From contig USFB01000025.1 in NCBI GenBank assembly GCA_900553895.1, positions 1-30,296 of the forward strand: a stretch of DNA of 30,296 bases. The letters are read 5' to 3'. The notes below the pieces were generated by a model. It was given only the letters and a program-made list of their open reading frames with translations, had not been told where the DNA came from and did not search any database. The position numbers and the translations under genes are program-made. This document shows positions 15,499 to 23,349 of the stretch, piece after piece (position 1 is the first letter of the stretch; every line of letters begins with the position of its first letter). This DNA comes from an uncultured bacterium (GTDB lineage Bacteria; Cyanobacteriota; Vampirovibrionia; Gastranaerophilales; Gastranaerophilaceae).

Positions 15499-15532
15499 AA
15501 CGCGGAAACACTCTTAAGAGTTTTTCCGCGTT
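15499..15532 (-). terminator. Terminator-like palindrome behind the acyl-CoA synthetase gene
   Basis: AACGCGGAAA-C-ACTCTT pairs with AAGAGT-T-TTTCCGCGTT, with a single internal mismatch and a tight TTAA turn. It lies about 40 bases behind the stop at 15571. The following T content is modest, so it might instead protect the 3' end or block read-through into wecA. Confidence 0.6.
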
Positions 15533-15570
15533 AAATTTATTTACAGGTTAAAATATCCAACCGGGTCTGC

Positions 15571-17736
15571 TTATAGACTGCAAGCACAAACACCATCTTT
15601 GCAAGAATAGTTCAAAGCTTGTTGAGCTTCTTCCATTCTAACTTTGATACGTCCGTCTACTGCAATACCTTCACCTGTTTTTTCAGAAATCAACAATGGG
15701 TTGATGTCTAATTCGTCGATGAATTTGAAATCGTGAACTAATTGAGATAATCTCAACAATGTTTCTTCGATTTGTTCCATTTGAGCAGGTTTAGTACCTC
15801 TTGCGCCTTCTAACAATTTGTATGCCTTAACTGATTTAATCATTTCTTTAGCATCTACATCAGTAAGAGGTGCAATTCTGAATGTTACGTCTTTCATAAC
15901 TTCGATGAATACGCCACCTAAACCGAACATCATCATTGGACCGTATTGAGGGTCTGTTGCGATACCGCAAACCATTTCTCTGTTGCCTTTAACCATTTCT
16001 TGGATGATAACACCTTCAAGACCTTCAAGAAGTCCTTTTTCTGTTAATTTAGCAATTAAGTCTTGGTATTCAGCTCTCAATTGTTCAGCAGATTGGATGT
16101 TAACTCTTACACCGCCAACGTCAGTTTTGTGAGAAGTTGTTTTAGAAGTCATCTTCATTACAACAGGGTATCCGATAGAATCAGCAATTGAAACAGCTTC
16201 ATCTTCAGATTTTGCAAAACCTGATTTACATACTCTGATACCGTAAGCATCCAATACATCAATAGATTCACGAGTTGTAAGTTGTGCTCTGCCTTCGTTA
16301 ACTGATTTAGCGATAATTTCTTGAGCGCGTTTATAGTCAACATCAAATGTAGGAATTTTGCCTTCCGGTCTTTCCATCCATTTTCTTTGTTGGTTCAATC
16401 TGTTCAAACCGTCAGCAGCTTCTTCTGCGTACATAAAGAATGGCATGTTTACTTCCATATCTGATAATGTTGAGAAGAAATCAGACTTAGTCATGAATAC
16501 ACCGATAACAGGTTTTTCAGGGTGTTCAGCCTTGATTTCCATAAGAGCTTTAGCAACATCAATATCTTTCAAGCCTAAGAATGGAAGATAGATTGTGATA
16601 ATCATATCAACGTTTTCATCAGCGATAACTGTTTCCAAAGTTTGTTTGTAGTGTTCGATAGGTGCTGAAGCAATCATATCGATAGGGTTTTTAACTGATG
16701 CCGCTGATGGTAAGAAGCTTCTTAATTTTTCTTTTGTAGCGTCAGAAATCTTAGCGATTTGCATACCGTGTTCACAAATTGCGTCAGTTGCCATAATACC
16801 AGGGCCACCTGAGTTTGTAATAATAGCTACTCTGTCACCTTTTGGAATAGGGCAGTTAGCAAAAACTTTAGCTGTTGCGAACAAATCTTGTAAAGAGTAT
16901 TCTCTGATTACGCCTGATTGGTTCAACAATGCGTTAGCAGCTTTATCAGCACCTGCTAAAGAACCTGTGTGAGAAGATGCTGCACTAGCACCTGCAGCTG
17001 AACGACCTGCTTTAAGAGCAAGGATAGGTTTCTTTTTAGAAATTCTTGAAGCTAATTTTCTGAAGTTAGCAGGGTTTTGGATTGATTCCATGTAAAGTAA
17101 AATTTGTTCTACGTCTTTTTCATCTTCCCAATATTCCAAAGCTGTTTCAGCATTAACGTCTGCTTGGTTACCAATTGAAATGAATTGAGCAAAACCAAGG
17201 TTCAAGTCTTTAAGGATGTTTAAAATACCGCCACCTAAAGCACCTGATTGAGAAACGAAACCGATGTTACCACGTTCAGGTAATGATTCTGCGAAACATC
17301 CGTCCATTCTGATTTCAGGGTGAGTGTTTACAACGCCTAAGCAGTTAGGGCCAACACATCTCATACCGTATTCTCTAACTTTAGCTAATAATTGTTTTTC
17401 AGCTTCAGCACCTTCTTTACCTGTTTCTTTAAAACCGGCAGTGATGATACAAAGACCTTTGATACCTTTTTGGTGGCATTGGTCAATTGTTGAAAGTACG
17501 AATTTAGCATTTACAACGATGATTGCTAAATCAACTTCACCAGGAATTTCCAAAACAGAAGTATATGCTTGTAATCCTTCGATAACTCCGCCTTTTGGGT
17601 TTACCGGATAAATGTTACCGTTAAATTTGTATTCTTGTAATCTTTTCATGATATCTGAACCAATTGTGTGTTCTTTTGTAGAAGCACCAACAACTGCAAT
17701 TGATTTTGGTTTCATGATTTTGTCTAAAACGTTCAT
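15571..17736 (-). CDS. ADP-forming acyl/acetyl-CoA synthetase, fused alpha-beta
   Basis: Converts acetyl-CoA (or another acyl-CoA), ADP and phosphate to the acid, CoA and ATP, an energy-yielding last step of fermentation. At 721 residues it contains both halves. A CoA-binding domain covers about 1-130 ('SIAVVGAST', 'YPVNPKGG', 'RCVGPNCLG'). The succinyl-CoA-ligase-like domains cover about 150-450, with 'GFVSQSGALGGG' and the phosphorylated-histidine site H256 in 'SSHTGSLAGAD'. An ATP-grasp beta domain covers about 480-705 ('YPVVMKMTSKTTSHKTDVGG', 'MMMFGLGGVFIEV', 'ELDINPLL'). There is no added GNAT domain, so it is not the 900-residue Pat-type acetyltransferase. The last residues 'CKDGVCACSL' form a cysteine-rich tail. 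AAGGAAG precedes the start. Confidence 0.9.
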   Translation of the reverse strand: MNVLDKIMKPKSIAVVGASTKEHTIGSDIMKRLQEYKFNGNIYPVNPKGGVIEGLQAYTSVLEIPGEVDLAIIVVNAKFVLSTIDQCHQKGIKGLCIITAGFKETGKEGAEAEKQLLAKVREYGMRCVGPNCLGVVNTHPEIRMDGCFAESLPERGNIGFVSQSGALGGGILNILKDLNLGFAQFISIGNQADVNAETALEYWEDEKDVEQILLYMESIQNPANFRKLASRISKKKPILALKAGRSAAGASAASSHTGSLAGADKAANALLNQSGVIREYSLQDLFATAKVFANCPIPKGDRVAIITNSGGPGIMATDAICEHGMQIAKISDATKEKLRSFLPSAASVKNPIDMIASAPIEHYKQTLETVIADENVDMIITIYLPFLGLKDIDVAKALMEIKAEHPEKPVIGVFMTKSDFFSTLSDMEVNMPFFMYAEEAADGLNRLNQQRKWMERPEGKIPTFDVDYKRAQEIIAKSVNEGRAQLTTRESIDVLDAYGIRVCKSGFAKSEDEAVSIADSIGYPVVMKMTSKTTSHKTDVGGVRVNIQSAEQLRAEYQDLIAKLTEKGLLEGLEGVIIQEMVKGNREMVCGIATDPQYGPMMMFGLGGVFIEVMKDVTFRIAPLTDVDAKEMIKSVKAYKLLEGARGTKPAQMEQIEETLLRLSQLVHDFKFIDELDINPLLISEKTGEGIAVDGRIKVRMEEAQQALNYSCKDGVCACSL

Positions 17737-17867
17737 GATCTCTTCCTTTCTTTTAATTACATGAAAAATTATATTACAAACACTATATTAGGGGTAGTTT
17801 TTGTTAAAAATTTTTAAGAAAAAATTTACAGACTCTGTTTCTAATTCATTTCTAAAAACATTTGTGC

Positions 17868-17873
17868 TAGAAT
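17868..17873 (+). promoter_or_regulatory. Extended -10 promoter of mtnP
   Basis: TGCTAGAAT (TG one base before TAGAAT at 17868-17873), with a weak -35 (TTCATT, 17 bases upstream). TATAAT at 17875-17880 is a second possible -10. Transcription would start about 25 bases before the ATG at 17911, and AAAGGAAT lies in that leader. Confidence 0.5.
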
Positions 17874-17910
17874 ATATAATACTCAGTAGAATTAGAAAGG
17901 AATAAATCAA

Positions 17911-18708
17911 ATGGAAAAATTAGCAGATATTGGCGTTTTTGGCGGTTCAGGTTTTTACAAGTTTTTGGACGACATCAAGGAAGTTAAAATAGAAACTCCT
18001 TATGGAATGCCATCTGATAGTTTATTCATCGGTAAAATCGGTGCACACAAAGTAGCATTTATGCCTCGTCACGGCAGAAGCCACACAATTTTACCTCATT
18101 TGATTAATTATAGAGCTAATGTTTGGGCAATGAAAGAAGTTGGTTGTAAGCGTGTAATTTCACCTTGCGCAGCAGGAAGTTTACAAAAACACGTTGAACC
18201 CGGAAGCTTTGTTGTTTGTGACCAATTTGTAGATTGGACAGACGGCAGAAAAACAACCTTTTTTGAAGGTCCTATCGTAACTCACCCTTCAGCAGCTGAA
18301 ACTTACTGCCCTGAATTAAGAAGATTGGCAGTTGATACGGCAAAAGAATTAGGAATTAAAGTTCACGAAACAGGTACTGTTGTTGTAATCAACGGTCCAA
18401 GATTTTCTACAAAAGCTGAATCAAAATTCTTTACTTCTCAAGGTTGGGAAGTTATTAATATGACAGCATTCCCTGAAGCATATTTAGTTAAAGAAATGGA
18501 TATGTGTCCTTTAAATATTTCTTTAATTACTGACTATGACGCAGGTTTGGTTGGTGATGTTCCTCCTGTTTCACACCATGAAGTTATTCAAGTATTTAAT
18601 AACAATTTGGATAATTTGAAAAAATTGTTATTTACAATGATTGAAAAAATTCCTGCAGAAAATGATAATTGCGAATGTGCTAATACAAGAAAGTGTTCAC
18701 AGTTATAA
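17911..18708 (+). CDS. mtnP: S-methyl-5'-thioadenosine phosphorylase
   Basis: Phosphorolysis of methylthioadenosine to adenine and methylthioribose-1-phosphate, clearing the by-product of polyamine synthesis and feeding methionine salvage. It is 265 residues and trimeric in the family. Motifs: 'IGVFGGSGFY' (7-16) for phosphate, 'PRHGRSHTILPHLINYRAN', 'CAAGSLQKHVEPGSFVVCDQ', 'VVINGPRFSTKAESKFF', 'EVINMTAFPEAYLVKEM' at the nucleoside and methylthio site, and 'LITDYDAG'. The 'NMT..PE..L..E' form with a following 'TDYD' points to MTA phosphorylase rather than guanosine/inosine phosphorylase. The C-terminus is Cys/Asn-rich ('CECANTRKCSQL'). It has its own promoter; the next gene follows after about 190 bases of repeat-like sequence. 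Confidence 0.9.
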   Translation: MEKLADIGVFGGSGFYKFLDDIKEVKIETPYGMPSDSLFIGKIGAHKVAFMPRHGRSHTILPHLINYRANVWAMKEVGCKRVISPCAAGSLQKHVEPGSFVVCDQFVDWTDGRKTTFFEGPIVTHPSAAETYCPELRRLAVDTAKELGIKVHETGTVVVINGPRFSTKAESKFFTSQGWEVINMTAFPEAYLVKEMDMCPLNISLITDYDAGLVGDVPPVSHHEVIQVFNNNLDNLKKLLFTMIEKIPAENDNCECANTRKCSQL

Positions 18709-18711
18709 ATT

Positions 18712-18872
18712 CAAAACCTCCATGGACAGGGAGGTCACAGCTGCTGGTGAAGCTATGCTAAACCTTACAGATGTGGGTGGGTTTTGGCAAATGGAAAGAT
18801 AATATTAAAAGCCTTTCAACTTTCAATTCAATTTGATACCCATCCCAACCTTCCCTAACAAGGGAAGGAGTT
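18712..18872. repeat. Palindrome-rich spacer, probable interspersed repeat
   Basis: CAAAACC (18712-18718) and GGTTTTG (18780-18786) bracket a hairpin CCTCC/GGAGG (18717-18721 with 18730-18734). Further on, CCTTCCCT pairs with AGGGAAGG around 18850-18868. GC-richer than its surroundings and without coding capacity, it resembles small interspersed palindromic elements. No second full copy is visible in this window. Confidence 0.45.
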
Positions 18873-18897
18873 TACACTGATTGAAAAAGAGGTTTTT

Positions 18898-19161
18898 ATG
18901 ATATCAAGAGCAATAAACACATTATTTTATTTCTACTATATTCTAATAATCTTAAGAATATTTTTAAGTTGGATACCGTCGATTGATTGGCTAAGTCAAC
19001 CGTTTGCGGGAATACGCGCAGTTGTTGATCCGTTCTTAGGAATTTTTAGAGGAATTATTCCGCCAATCGGTATGCTTGATATTTCACCGATTGTAGCAAT
19101 AATTCTTTTGCAAGTATTGCAAGGTGTTGTAGTTGGTTTCTTAAACGGCTTAGGCATATAG
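18898..19161 (+). CDS. YggT family membrane protein
   Basis: An 87-residue protein with two membrane spans, at about 5-24 ('AINTLFYFYYILIILRIFLS') and 60-82 ('ISPIVAIILLQVLQGVVVG'). Between them is the family core 'DWLSQPFAGIRAVVDPFLGIFRGIIPPIG', with the conserved proline-rich 'DPFLG..R..IPP' segment. YggT/Ycf19 proteins are widespread in bacteria, cyanobacteria and plastids; they are linked to membrane or division-related organisation and osmotic tolerance, but the exact biochemical role is not settled. AGAGG precedes the ATG. The next gene starts 3 bases after the stop, so the two are co-translated. Confidence 0.9.
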   Translation: MISRAINTLFYFYYILIILRIFLSWIPSIDWLSQPFAGIRAVVDPFLGIFRGIIPPIGMLDISPIVAIILLQVLQGVVVGFLNGLGI

Positions 19162-19164
19162 ATT

Positions 19165-20745
19165 ATGGTTGATGTAGAGCTCATCCAAAAAGCAATTTCT
19201 TTAACTCAACAAGGTAAAATCTTAGAAGCCGAAGAAATTTATAATAATATCCAAAAAGAAAATCCTGATAATCCTGATGTTTTGTCGATTATCGGGCTTT
19301 TCTATGTAAATATTGCTAACTATGATAAAGCCATTGAAATTCTTAATAAAGCAGTAAAACTAAAGAAAACATTAGGAACGATTTCTGCTTTAGGTTTTGC
19401 ATACTTTGAACAAAGAGATTTCGCAAAAGCAGCTGAATATTTGGAAGAAGCTTTAGAAAACGGTAAAAATGAAGACATTTATAATAAACTGATTCTTAGC
19501 CTTTTTGAAATCAAAAACTATAAAAAAGCAGTCGAATTTGCAGATAAAATGTACGAACTCTACCCTGAAGATAACCGAGCAATTACAAACAAAGTCAAGG
19601 CTCTGACTCAACAAGGGAAAATGCTTGAAGCTGAAAAACTTTGTGTAGAAAGCCTTAAAAAAACACCTAACGTTTCTTCACTTTGGTTTCACTTGGGATT
19701 TTTAAAAGAACTTATTTACTGTGATGACAAACAGGCAATTGAATGTTATAAAGCAGCCGCCGATTTAGGGAATCCCCAGGCTTTTTATAATATTGCAGTA
19801 AGTGCACAGAAACTTGGTAAAAAAGATGAAGCTGAAAAATATTACAAAAAAATGCTTGAATATTTCCCGAATGACATTACAACAATGACTTCTCTTGGCA
19901 TGTGTTACCTTTCACAGAGAAAATTTAAAGAAGGATACGATTTATTTTTTAAGCGCGCAATTGCACCTTCTTGCAAAAAATCTGAAAATTTGTGGAAAGT
20001 CGGTGACAAAATAGAGGATGAAATTGTTGTAATTTGTGAACAAGGATTTGGCGACCATATACAATTTATAAGATATTTACCATTTTTGCCGGCAAAGAAG
20101 ATTAATGTTGCCGCTCCAAAATGTTTAAAAACATTATTTTCCAAGAATTATCCAAACATCAATTTTATAAATATTGATGAAATTAATCCAAAAATGCAAG
20201 CACTCAGAATCACTGATTTAGCCTACATTTTAAATATGGATTTTGACAATATTCCATTTAGTGAAGGTTATCTAAAAAGCTCGAAAGCTGAAATTACAAA
20301 CGATAAATTAAAAGTTGGCTTGTGTTGGGAAGCAGGTAGTGCCGGAATCAGAACTATGATAAACCGTACTATAAATATTAAATGTTTCAGTGAACTTTTA
20401 AAATTAGAAAATATCCAGGTTTATTCATTCCAAGTAGATGACACGCTAAAAGGTTGCGAACAGTTCCCGCAAATGATTAATCTCGGGAAAAGTTTTAAAG
20501 ATTTTAGTGATACAGCAGAAGCTATTATGGCAATGGATGTTTTAGTAACTGTTGATACATCTGTTGCACATCTTGCAGGAGCTTTGGGAGTAAAAACTTA
20601 TTTACTGCTGCCTTATGCTACTGATTGGCGTTGGTTTAACGATACCAAAACAACACCTTGGTACAAAAGTATAGAGATATTTAAGCAAACAGAAGGTATT
20701 TCTTGGGACGAACCGATAAATAATTTTATTAAGCAACTGATATAA
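19165..20745 (+). CDS. TPR protein with C-terminal glycosyltransferase-9-like domain
   Basis: A 526-residue protein. Residues 1-270 consist of tetratricopeptide repeats ('AISLTQQGKILEAEEIYNNI', 'NYDKAIEILNKAVKL', 'DFAKAAEYLEEALENG', 'KDEAEKYYKKMLEYFPND' and others). After a linker, the region from about 290 has 'VVICEQGFGDHIQFIRYLP', then 'VGLCWEAGS', and the region around 450-526 has 'DFSDTAEAIMAMDVLVTVDT', 'AHLAGALGVKTYLLLPYA' and 'DWRWF'. That is the ADP-heptose-transferase-like GT-B domain commonly found after TPRs. It could glycosylate proteins or a surface polymer. It starts 3 bases after yggT and ends 2 bases before the convergent gene's stop. Confidence 0.85.
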   Translation: MVDVELIQKAISLTQQGKILEAEEIYNNIQKENPDNPDVLSIIGLFYVNIANYDKAIEILNKAVKLKKTLGTISALGFAYFEQRDFAKAAEYLEEALENGKNEDIYNKLILSLFEIKNYKKAVEFADKMYELYPEDNRAITNKVKALTQQGKMLEAEKLCVESLKKTPNVSSLWFHLGFLKELIYCDDKQAIECYKAAADLGNPQAFYNIAVSAQKLGKKDEAEKYYKKMLEYFPNDITTMTSLGMCYLSQRKFKEGYDLFFKRAIAPSCKKSENLWKVGDKIEDEIVVICEQGFGDHIQFIRYLPFLPAKKINVAAPKCLKTLFSKNYPNINFINIDEINPKMQALRITDLAYILNMDFDNIPFSEGYLKSSKAEITNDKLKVGLCWEAGSAGIRTMINRTINIKCFSELLKLENIQVYSFQVDDTLKGCEQFPQMINLGKSFKDFSDTAEAIMAMDVLVTVDTSVAHLAGALGVKTYLLLPYATDWRWFNDTKTTPWYKSIEIFKQTEGISWDEPINNFIKQLI

Positions 20746-20747
20746 CA

Positions 20748-21161
20748 CTATTTTCTATTATATCTTTTCGGTGTATAAGTGTATTTGTACGTATTTTTAG
20801 ATATGTAATTAACAGGAATAACTACGCCTTCTTCTTCTGTAACCACATTATCTTCAACTTTTTCTTCCAAAACATTAGAAACTGCTTCTGGTTGCTTTAT
20901 TTGTACAACTGGTGTATTTTGAACTTTTGGAGGTTTTGCAACATTTACAGGCTTGTTATTTTTTGTCGGAAAAGCTTTGATTTTATCTGTTGTAACATTA
21001 ATTTTATCGTTTTGTGGTATTTCTGTTTGAATTTTATTCTCTGTAACAGATGGAGTTTCAATTAATTTTGGCTTTTTGCTGAATTCCAATATACAAAATG
21101 CAACTAACAAAGACAACAATGCAGATAATAAAATAGTTAAAGCAATTTTCTTTTTATTCAT
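20748..21161 (-). CDS. Single-span membrane-anchored Pro/Lys/Val-rich protein
   Basis: A 137-residue protein. It has a short basic N-terminus ('MNKKK'), one membrane helix at about 6-26 ('ALTILLSALLSLLVAFCIL'), then a low-complexity extracytoplasmic part rich in Pro, Lys, Val and Thr ('KPVNVAKPPKVQNTPVVQIK'). It ends with a tyrosine/lysine-rich tail ('NTYKYTYTPKRYNRK'). No known domain is seen. It lies 15 bases behind ftsY and is therefore the last gene of the nusB-ftsY unit. It could be an envelope-spanning anchor, but function is unknown. Confidence 0.72.
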   Translation of the reverse strand: MNKKKIALTILLSALLSLLVAFCILEFSKKPKLIETPSVTENKIQTEIPQNDKINVTTDKIKAFPTKNNKPVNVAKPPKVQNTPVVQIKQPEAVSNVLEEKVEDNVVTEEEGVVIPVNYISKNTYKYTYTPKRYNRK

Positions 21162-21176
21162 ATATTATTCCTAAAT

Positions 21177-22079
21177 TTATTCAAACAAAGCTTTAATAAA
21201 TTCTTTAGAGTTAAAATCTTTTAAGTCTTCCATTTTTTCGCCAACACCGACTAATTTTACAGGCAAGCCTAGTTCTTTTGCAATCGCTAGTACAATTGCA
21301 CCTTTCGCTGAACCATCAAGTTTAGTAAGTGCAACTGCTGTTAAATTAACACACTCCTTAAATACTTTTGCTTGCTGTAAGCCATTTTGACCTGTATTGG
21401 CATCAATCACAAGAAAACTTTCTCTTAGTTCGTTTGGTGCATTTTTATCAATAACGCCTTTGATTTTAGACAATTCTTCCATTAAATTAAATTTGTTTTG
21501 CAAACGACCTGCGGTATCAACTAAAATTACATCGTATTTTTCATTGCGTGCTTTTTGAATTGCTTCATAAACAACAGACGCAGGGTCAGCCTTGTCGCGT
21601 CTTACTATATCTGCGCCTGAACGTTTTGACCAAATGTCAACTTGTTCTTCAGCAGCAGCTCTAAAAGTGTCACCTGCTGCAATCAAAACACGTTTACCTT
21701 GTTCTTTGAAGCGATAAGCCATTTTGCCGATTAAAGTAGTTTTGCCGGCACCATTTACGCCCGTAATAAAATAAATATTCAACTCGCTGTCTTTGTACGA
21801 AATTTCGCTAGAACCTGTTTTGTTAAGGATTTCCAAAAATTCGTTTTCCAAAAACTCTTTAACTTGTGAAGGTTTAATTTTATTTTGTCCGCGCAATTTA
21901 TCGACAAGCTCAGACGCGTAACCAACGCCCAAATCCGCGCTAATTAGCAAATCTTCCATATCATCAAGGACAAAATCTGAAAATTCTTCTTCATCAGATA
22001 CGGCATCAACAACATTACCGACCAATGCTTGAGCGGTTTTTGATACTGTGTTTTTTAGTTTATCAAAAAAGTTGAACAT
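21177..22079 (-). CDS. ftsY: Signal recognition particle receptor FtsY
   Basis: The SRP receptor GTPase that docks ribosome-nascent chain complexes at the membrane. It is 300 residues, a short form lacking the long acidic A domain. An amphipathic N-terminus ('MFNFFDKLKNTVSKT') is followed by the helical N domain (about 15-95) and the G domain. G-domain motifs: P-loop 'GVNGAGKTTLIGK' (107-119), 'AAGDTFRAAAEEQ', 'DTAGRLQNK', 'TKLDGSAKG', and the closing 'VGVGEKMEDLKDFN'. It is downstream of nusB on the same strand, with about 118 bases between; a nusB-ftsY neighbourhood is, as I remember, usual in cyanobacteria. Confidence 0.96.
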   Translation of the reverse strand: MFNFFDKLKNTVSKTAQALVGNVVDAVSDEEEFSDFVLDDMEDLLISADLGVGYASELVDKLRGQNKIKPSQVKEFLENEFLEILNKTGSSEISYKDSELNIYFITGVNGAGKTTLIGKMAYRFKEQGKRVLIAAGDTFRAAAEEQVDIWSKRSGADIVRRDKADPASVVYEAIQKARNEKYDVILVDTAGRLQNKFNLMEELSKIKGVIDKNAPNELRESFLVIDANTGQNGLQQAKVFKECVNLTAVALTKLDGSAKGAIVLAIAKELGLPVKLVGVGEKMEDLKDFNSKEFIKALFE

Positions 22080-22088
22080 ACTTTAAAG

Positions 22089-22115
22089 AGTTGAAAAGTT
22101 GAAAAGTTGAAAAGT
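22089..22115. repeat. Short tandem repeat (AGTTGAAA)3
   Basis: Three copies of an 8-9 base unit (agttgaaa-agttgaaa-agttgaaa) lie in the nusB-ftsY gap. A degenerate relative (gttcaacggttcaac) lies at 22178-22192. Similar runs occur at 3666-3682 and 18814-18827. Confidence 0.6.
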
Positions 22116-22197
22116 AATTTTTGCTACGCAATCTTAGTATCACAAATGACGGTGGTAAATTAATTAAACTTCTCAGCCGTTCAACGGTTCAACTTTA

Positions 22198-22860
22198 TTA
22201 CCCTTTCAATCCGTTTTCTACGATAACTTTAGCCAAAATTCCGTTTACAAAAGATGAAGAATCTTCTGTTGAATATTTTTTAGCCAACTCAACTGCTTCA
22301 TCAACAACAACCTTCAAAGGTGCGCCTTTTGTATAAAGTAATTCGGTAATTGCAATTCTAAGGATATCTTTGTCGATTTTAACAAGTCTTGAAATATCCC
22401 AACCATTAGAATATTTTTGAATTTCTTCATCAATTTCTTTGTGATTAATTTTGAATTGTTCAGCGATTTCAATTGTATAATTTTTAACTTCTGATTGATT
22501 TTCTAAAGTCGTAAATTCAGCTATTTCTAACGCTAAAAGTGCTTTTTCTGCAACATCAAGCATTGTATCAACTTTTGCAATCATCTCATCTGTCATAGGA
22601 ATTTGAACAGGCTTATTTTTTGCGCCCATTGGTCTTGATAAGTTTGATTCATGTTCCGCTTCGTAAGTATCTAAAGCTTCTTTAATATCAATTAAAGAAC
22701 CAACTGTTAAATTCAATTCTTCTGATGCTGAGTTAGAAAGAATTCTAACAGACTTAAGCATGATATCTTCAAAATCTTTTCTTGAATATCTTGTAATTTC
22801 TTTATCAAATTGTGAAAACAATATAAGTGCTAATTCTCTAGCCGCACGTCTTGCTTGCAT
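22198..22860 (-). CDS. nusB: NusB-family transcription antitermination factor, long form
   Basis: NusB with S10/NusE binds boxA RNA during rRNA antitermination. The product is 220 residues, against about 140 in most bacteria. The start 'MQARRAARELALILFSQFD' is the family N-terminus. A charged insertion of about 70 residues follows (around 50-120). The C-terminal half has 'WDISRLVKIDKDILRIAITE', 'PLKVVVDEAVELAKKYSTED' and 'SSFVNGILAKV', which are hallmark NusB segments. Long NusB forms are typical of cyanobacteria. The ATG at 22860 is chosen because AGGAG lies seven bases before it; the frame extends further upstream without support. It is co-directional with ftsY. Confidence 0.93.
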   Translation of the reverse strand: MQARRAARELALILFSQFDKEITRYSRKDFEDIMLKSVRILSNSASEELNLTVGSLIDIKEALDTYEAEHESNLSRPMGAKNKPVQIPMTDEMIAKVDTMLDVAEKALLALEIAEFTTLENQSEVKNYTIEIAEQFKINHKEIDEEIQKYSNGWDISRLVKIDKDILRIAITELLYTKGAPLKVVVDEAVELAKKYSTEDSSSFVNGILAKVIVENGLKG

Positions 22861-22928
22861 AAAATTTCTCCTATTTCGTATGTGTTTATATAATATCATA
22901 AAAAAGCAAGCAAGTTTACGAAAATTTA

Positions 22929-23168
22929 TTAACTTGTAATCTTAGTCAATAATCTTTCCCAGAAACTTGGTCTTTTTGTACTTTCTGCTATTTCTATATA
23001 GGGTTTTGGAAATTCGTAAGGATAAGGTTGTTTTCTAAAACAATCTTCACAACCATACTTGCTTTGAAATGTTTGGAAAGTATTACCTGACATTCCCATA
23101 GAATTTCCATTCATCATTGGATTCATTCCACCCATCATTGAATAACTGTTACCAATATTCATTACCAT
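22929..23168 (-). CDS. Small Met/Gly/Asn-rich protein, unknown function
   Basis: A 79-residue protein. The first 35 residues are rich in Met, Gly, Asn and Ser ('NIGNSYSMMGGMNPMMNG', 'NSMGMSGNTF'). They are followed by 'YGCEDCFRKQPYPYEFPKPY', with a Cys-x2-Cys pair, and a helical basic end ('FWERLLTKITS'). AAAGG lies before the first ATG; an in-frame ATG two codons later is also possible. It is the first gene of the nusB-ftsY strand, with about 70 bases to nusB. The Gly/Met/Asn-rich start recalls the coiled-coil protein at 11978. Function unknown. Confidence 0.62.
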   Translation of the reverse strand: MVMNIGNSYSMMGGMNPMMNGNSMGMSGNTFQTFQSKYGCEDCFRKQPYPYEFPKPYIEIAESTKRPSFWERLLTKITS

Positions 23169-23316
23169 AATAAAATACCTTTTTTCACTACACTTATATT
23201 CATAAAGTATTTTTATTTAAGAAAATTGCTAAATTCAAATTTAGATATTTACAAAACTTAATTAAATTTTGTAAATTTTCCTTTTTTATAGGCAATTTTT
23301 TTCATTTTTGGAACTT

Positions 23317-23322
23317 TATAAT
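23317..23322 (+). promoter_or_regulatory. Perfect -10 element (TATAAT) for the gene at 23350
   Basis: TATAAT at 23317-23322 would place the transcription start near 23329. AAAGGA (23336-23341) then serves the ATG at 23350. No good -35 is visible. Confidence 0.45.
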
Positions 23323-23349
23323 AGAGTGTGAAGGTAAAGGAAATTTAGT

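Noticed and set aside
15571..17736. Protein acetyltransferase of the Pat type
   Set aside because: The GNAT domain that defines Pat is missing, and the length fits the ADP-forming acyl-CoA synthetase fusion.
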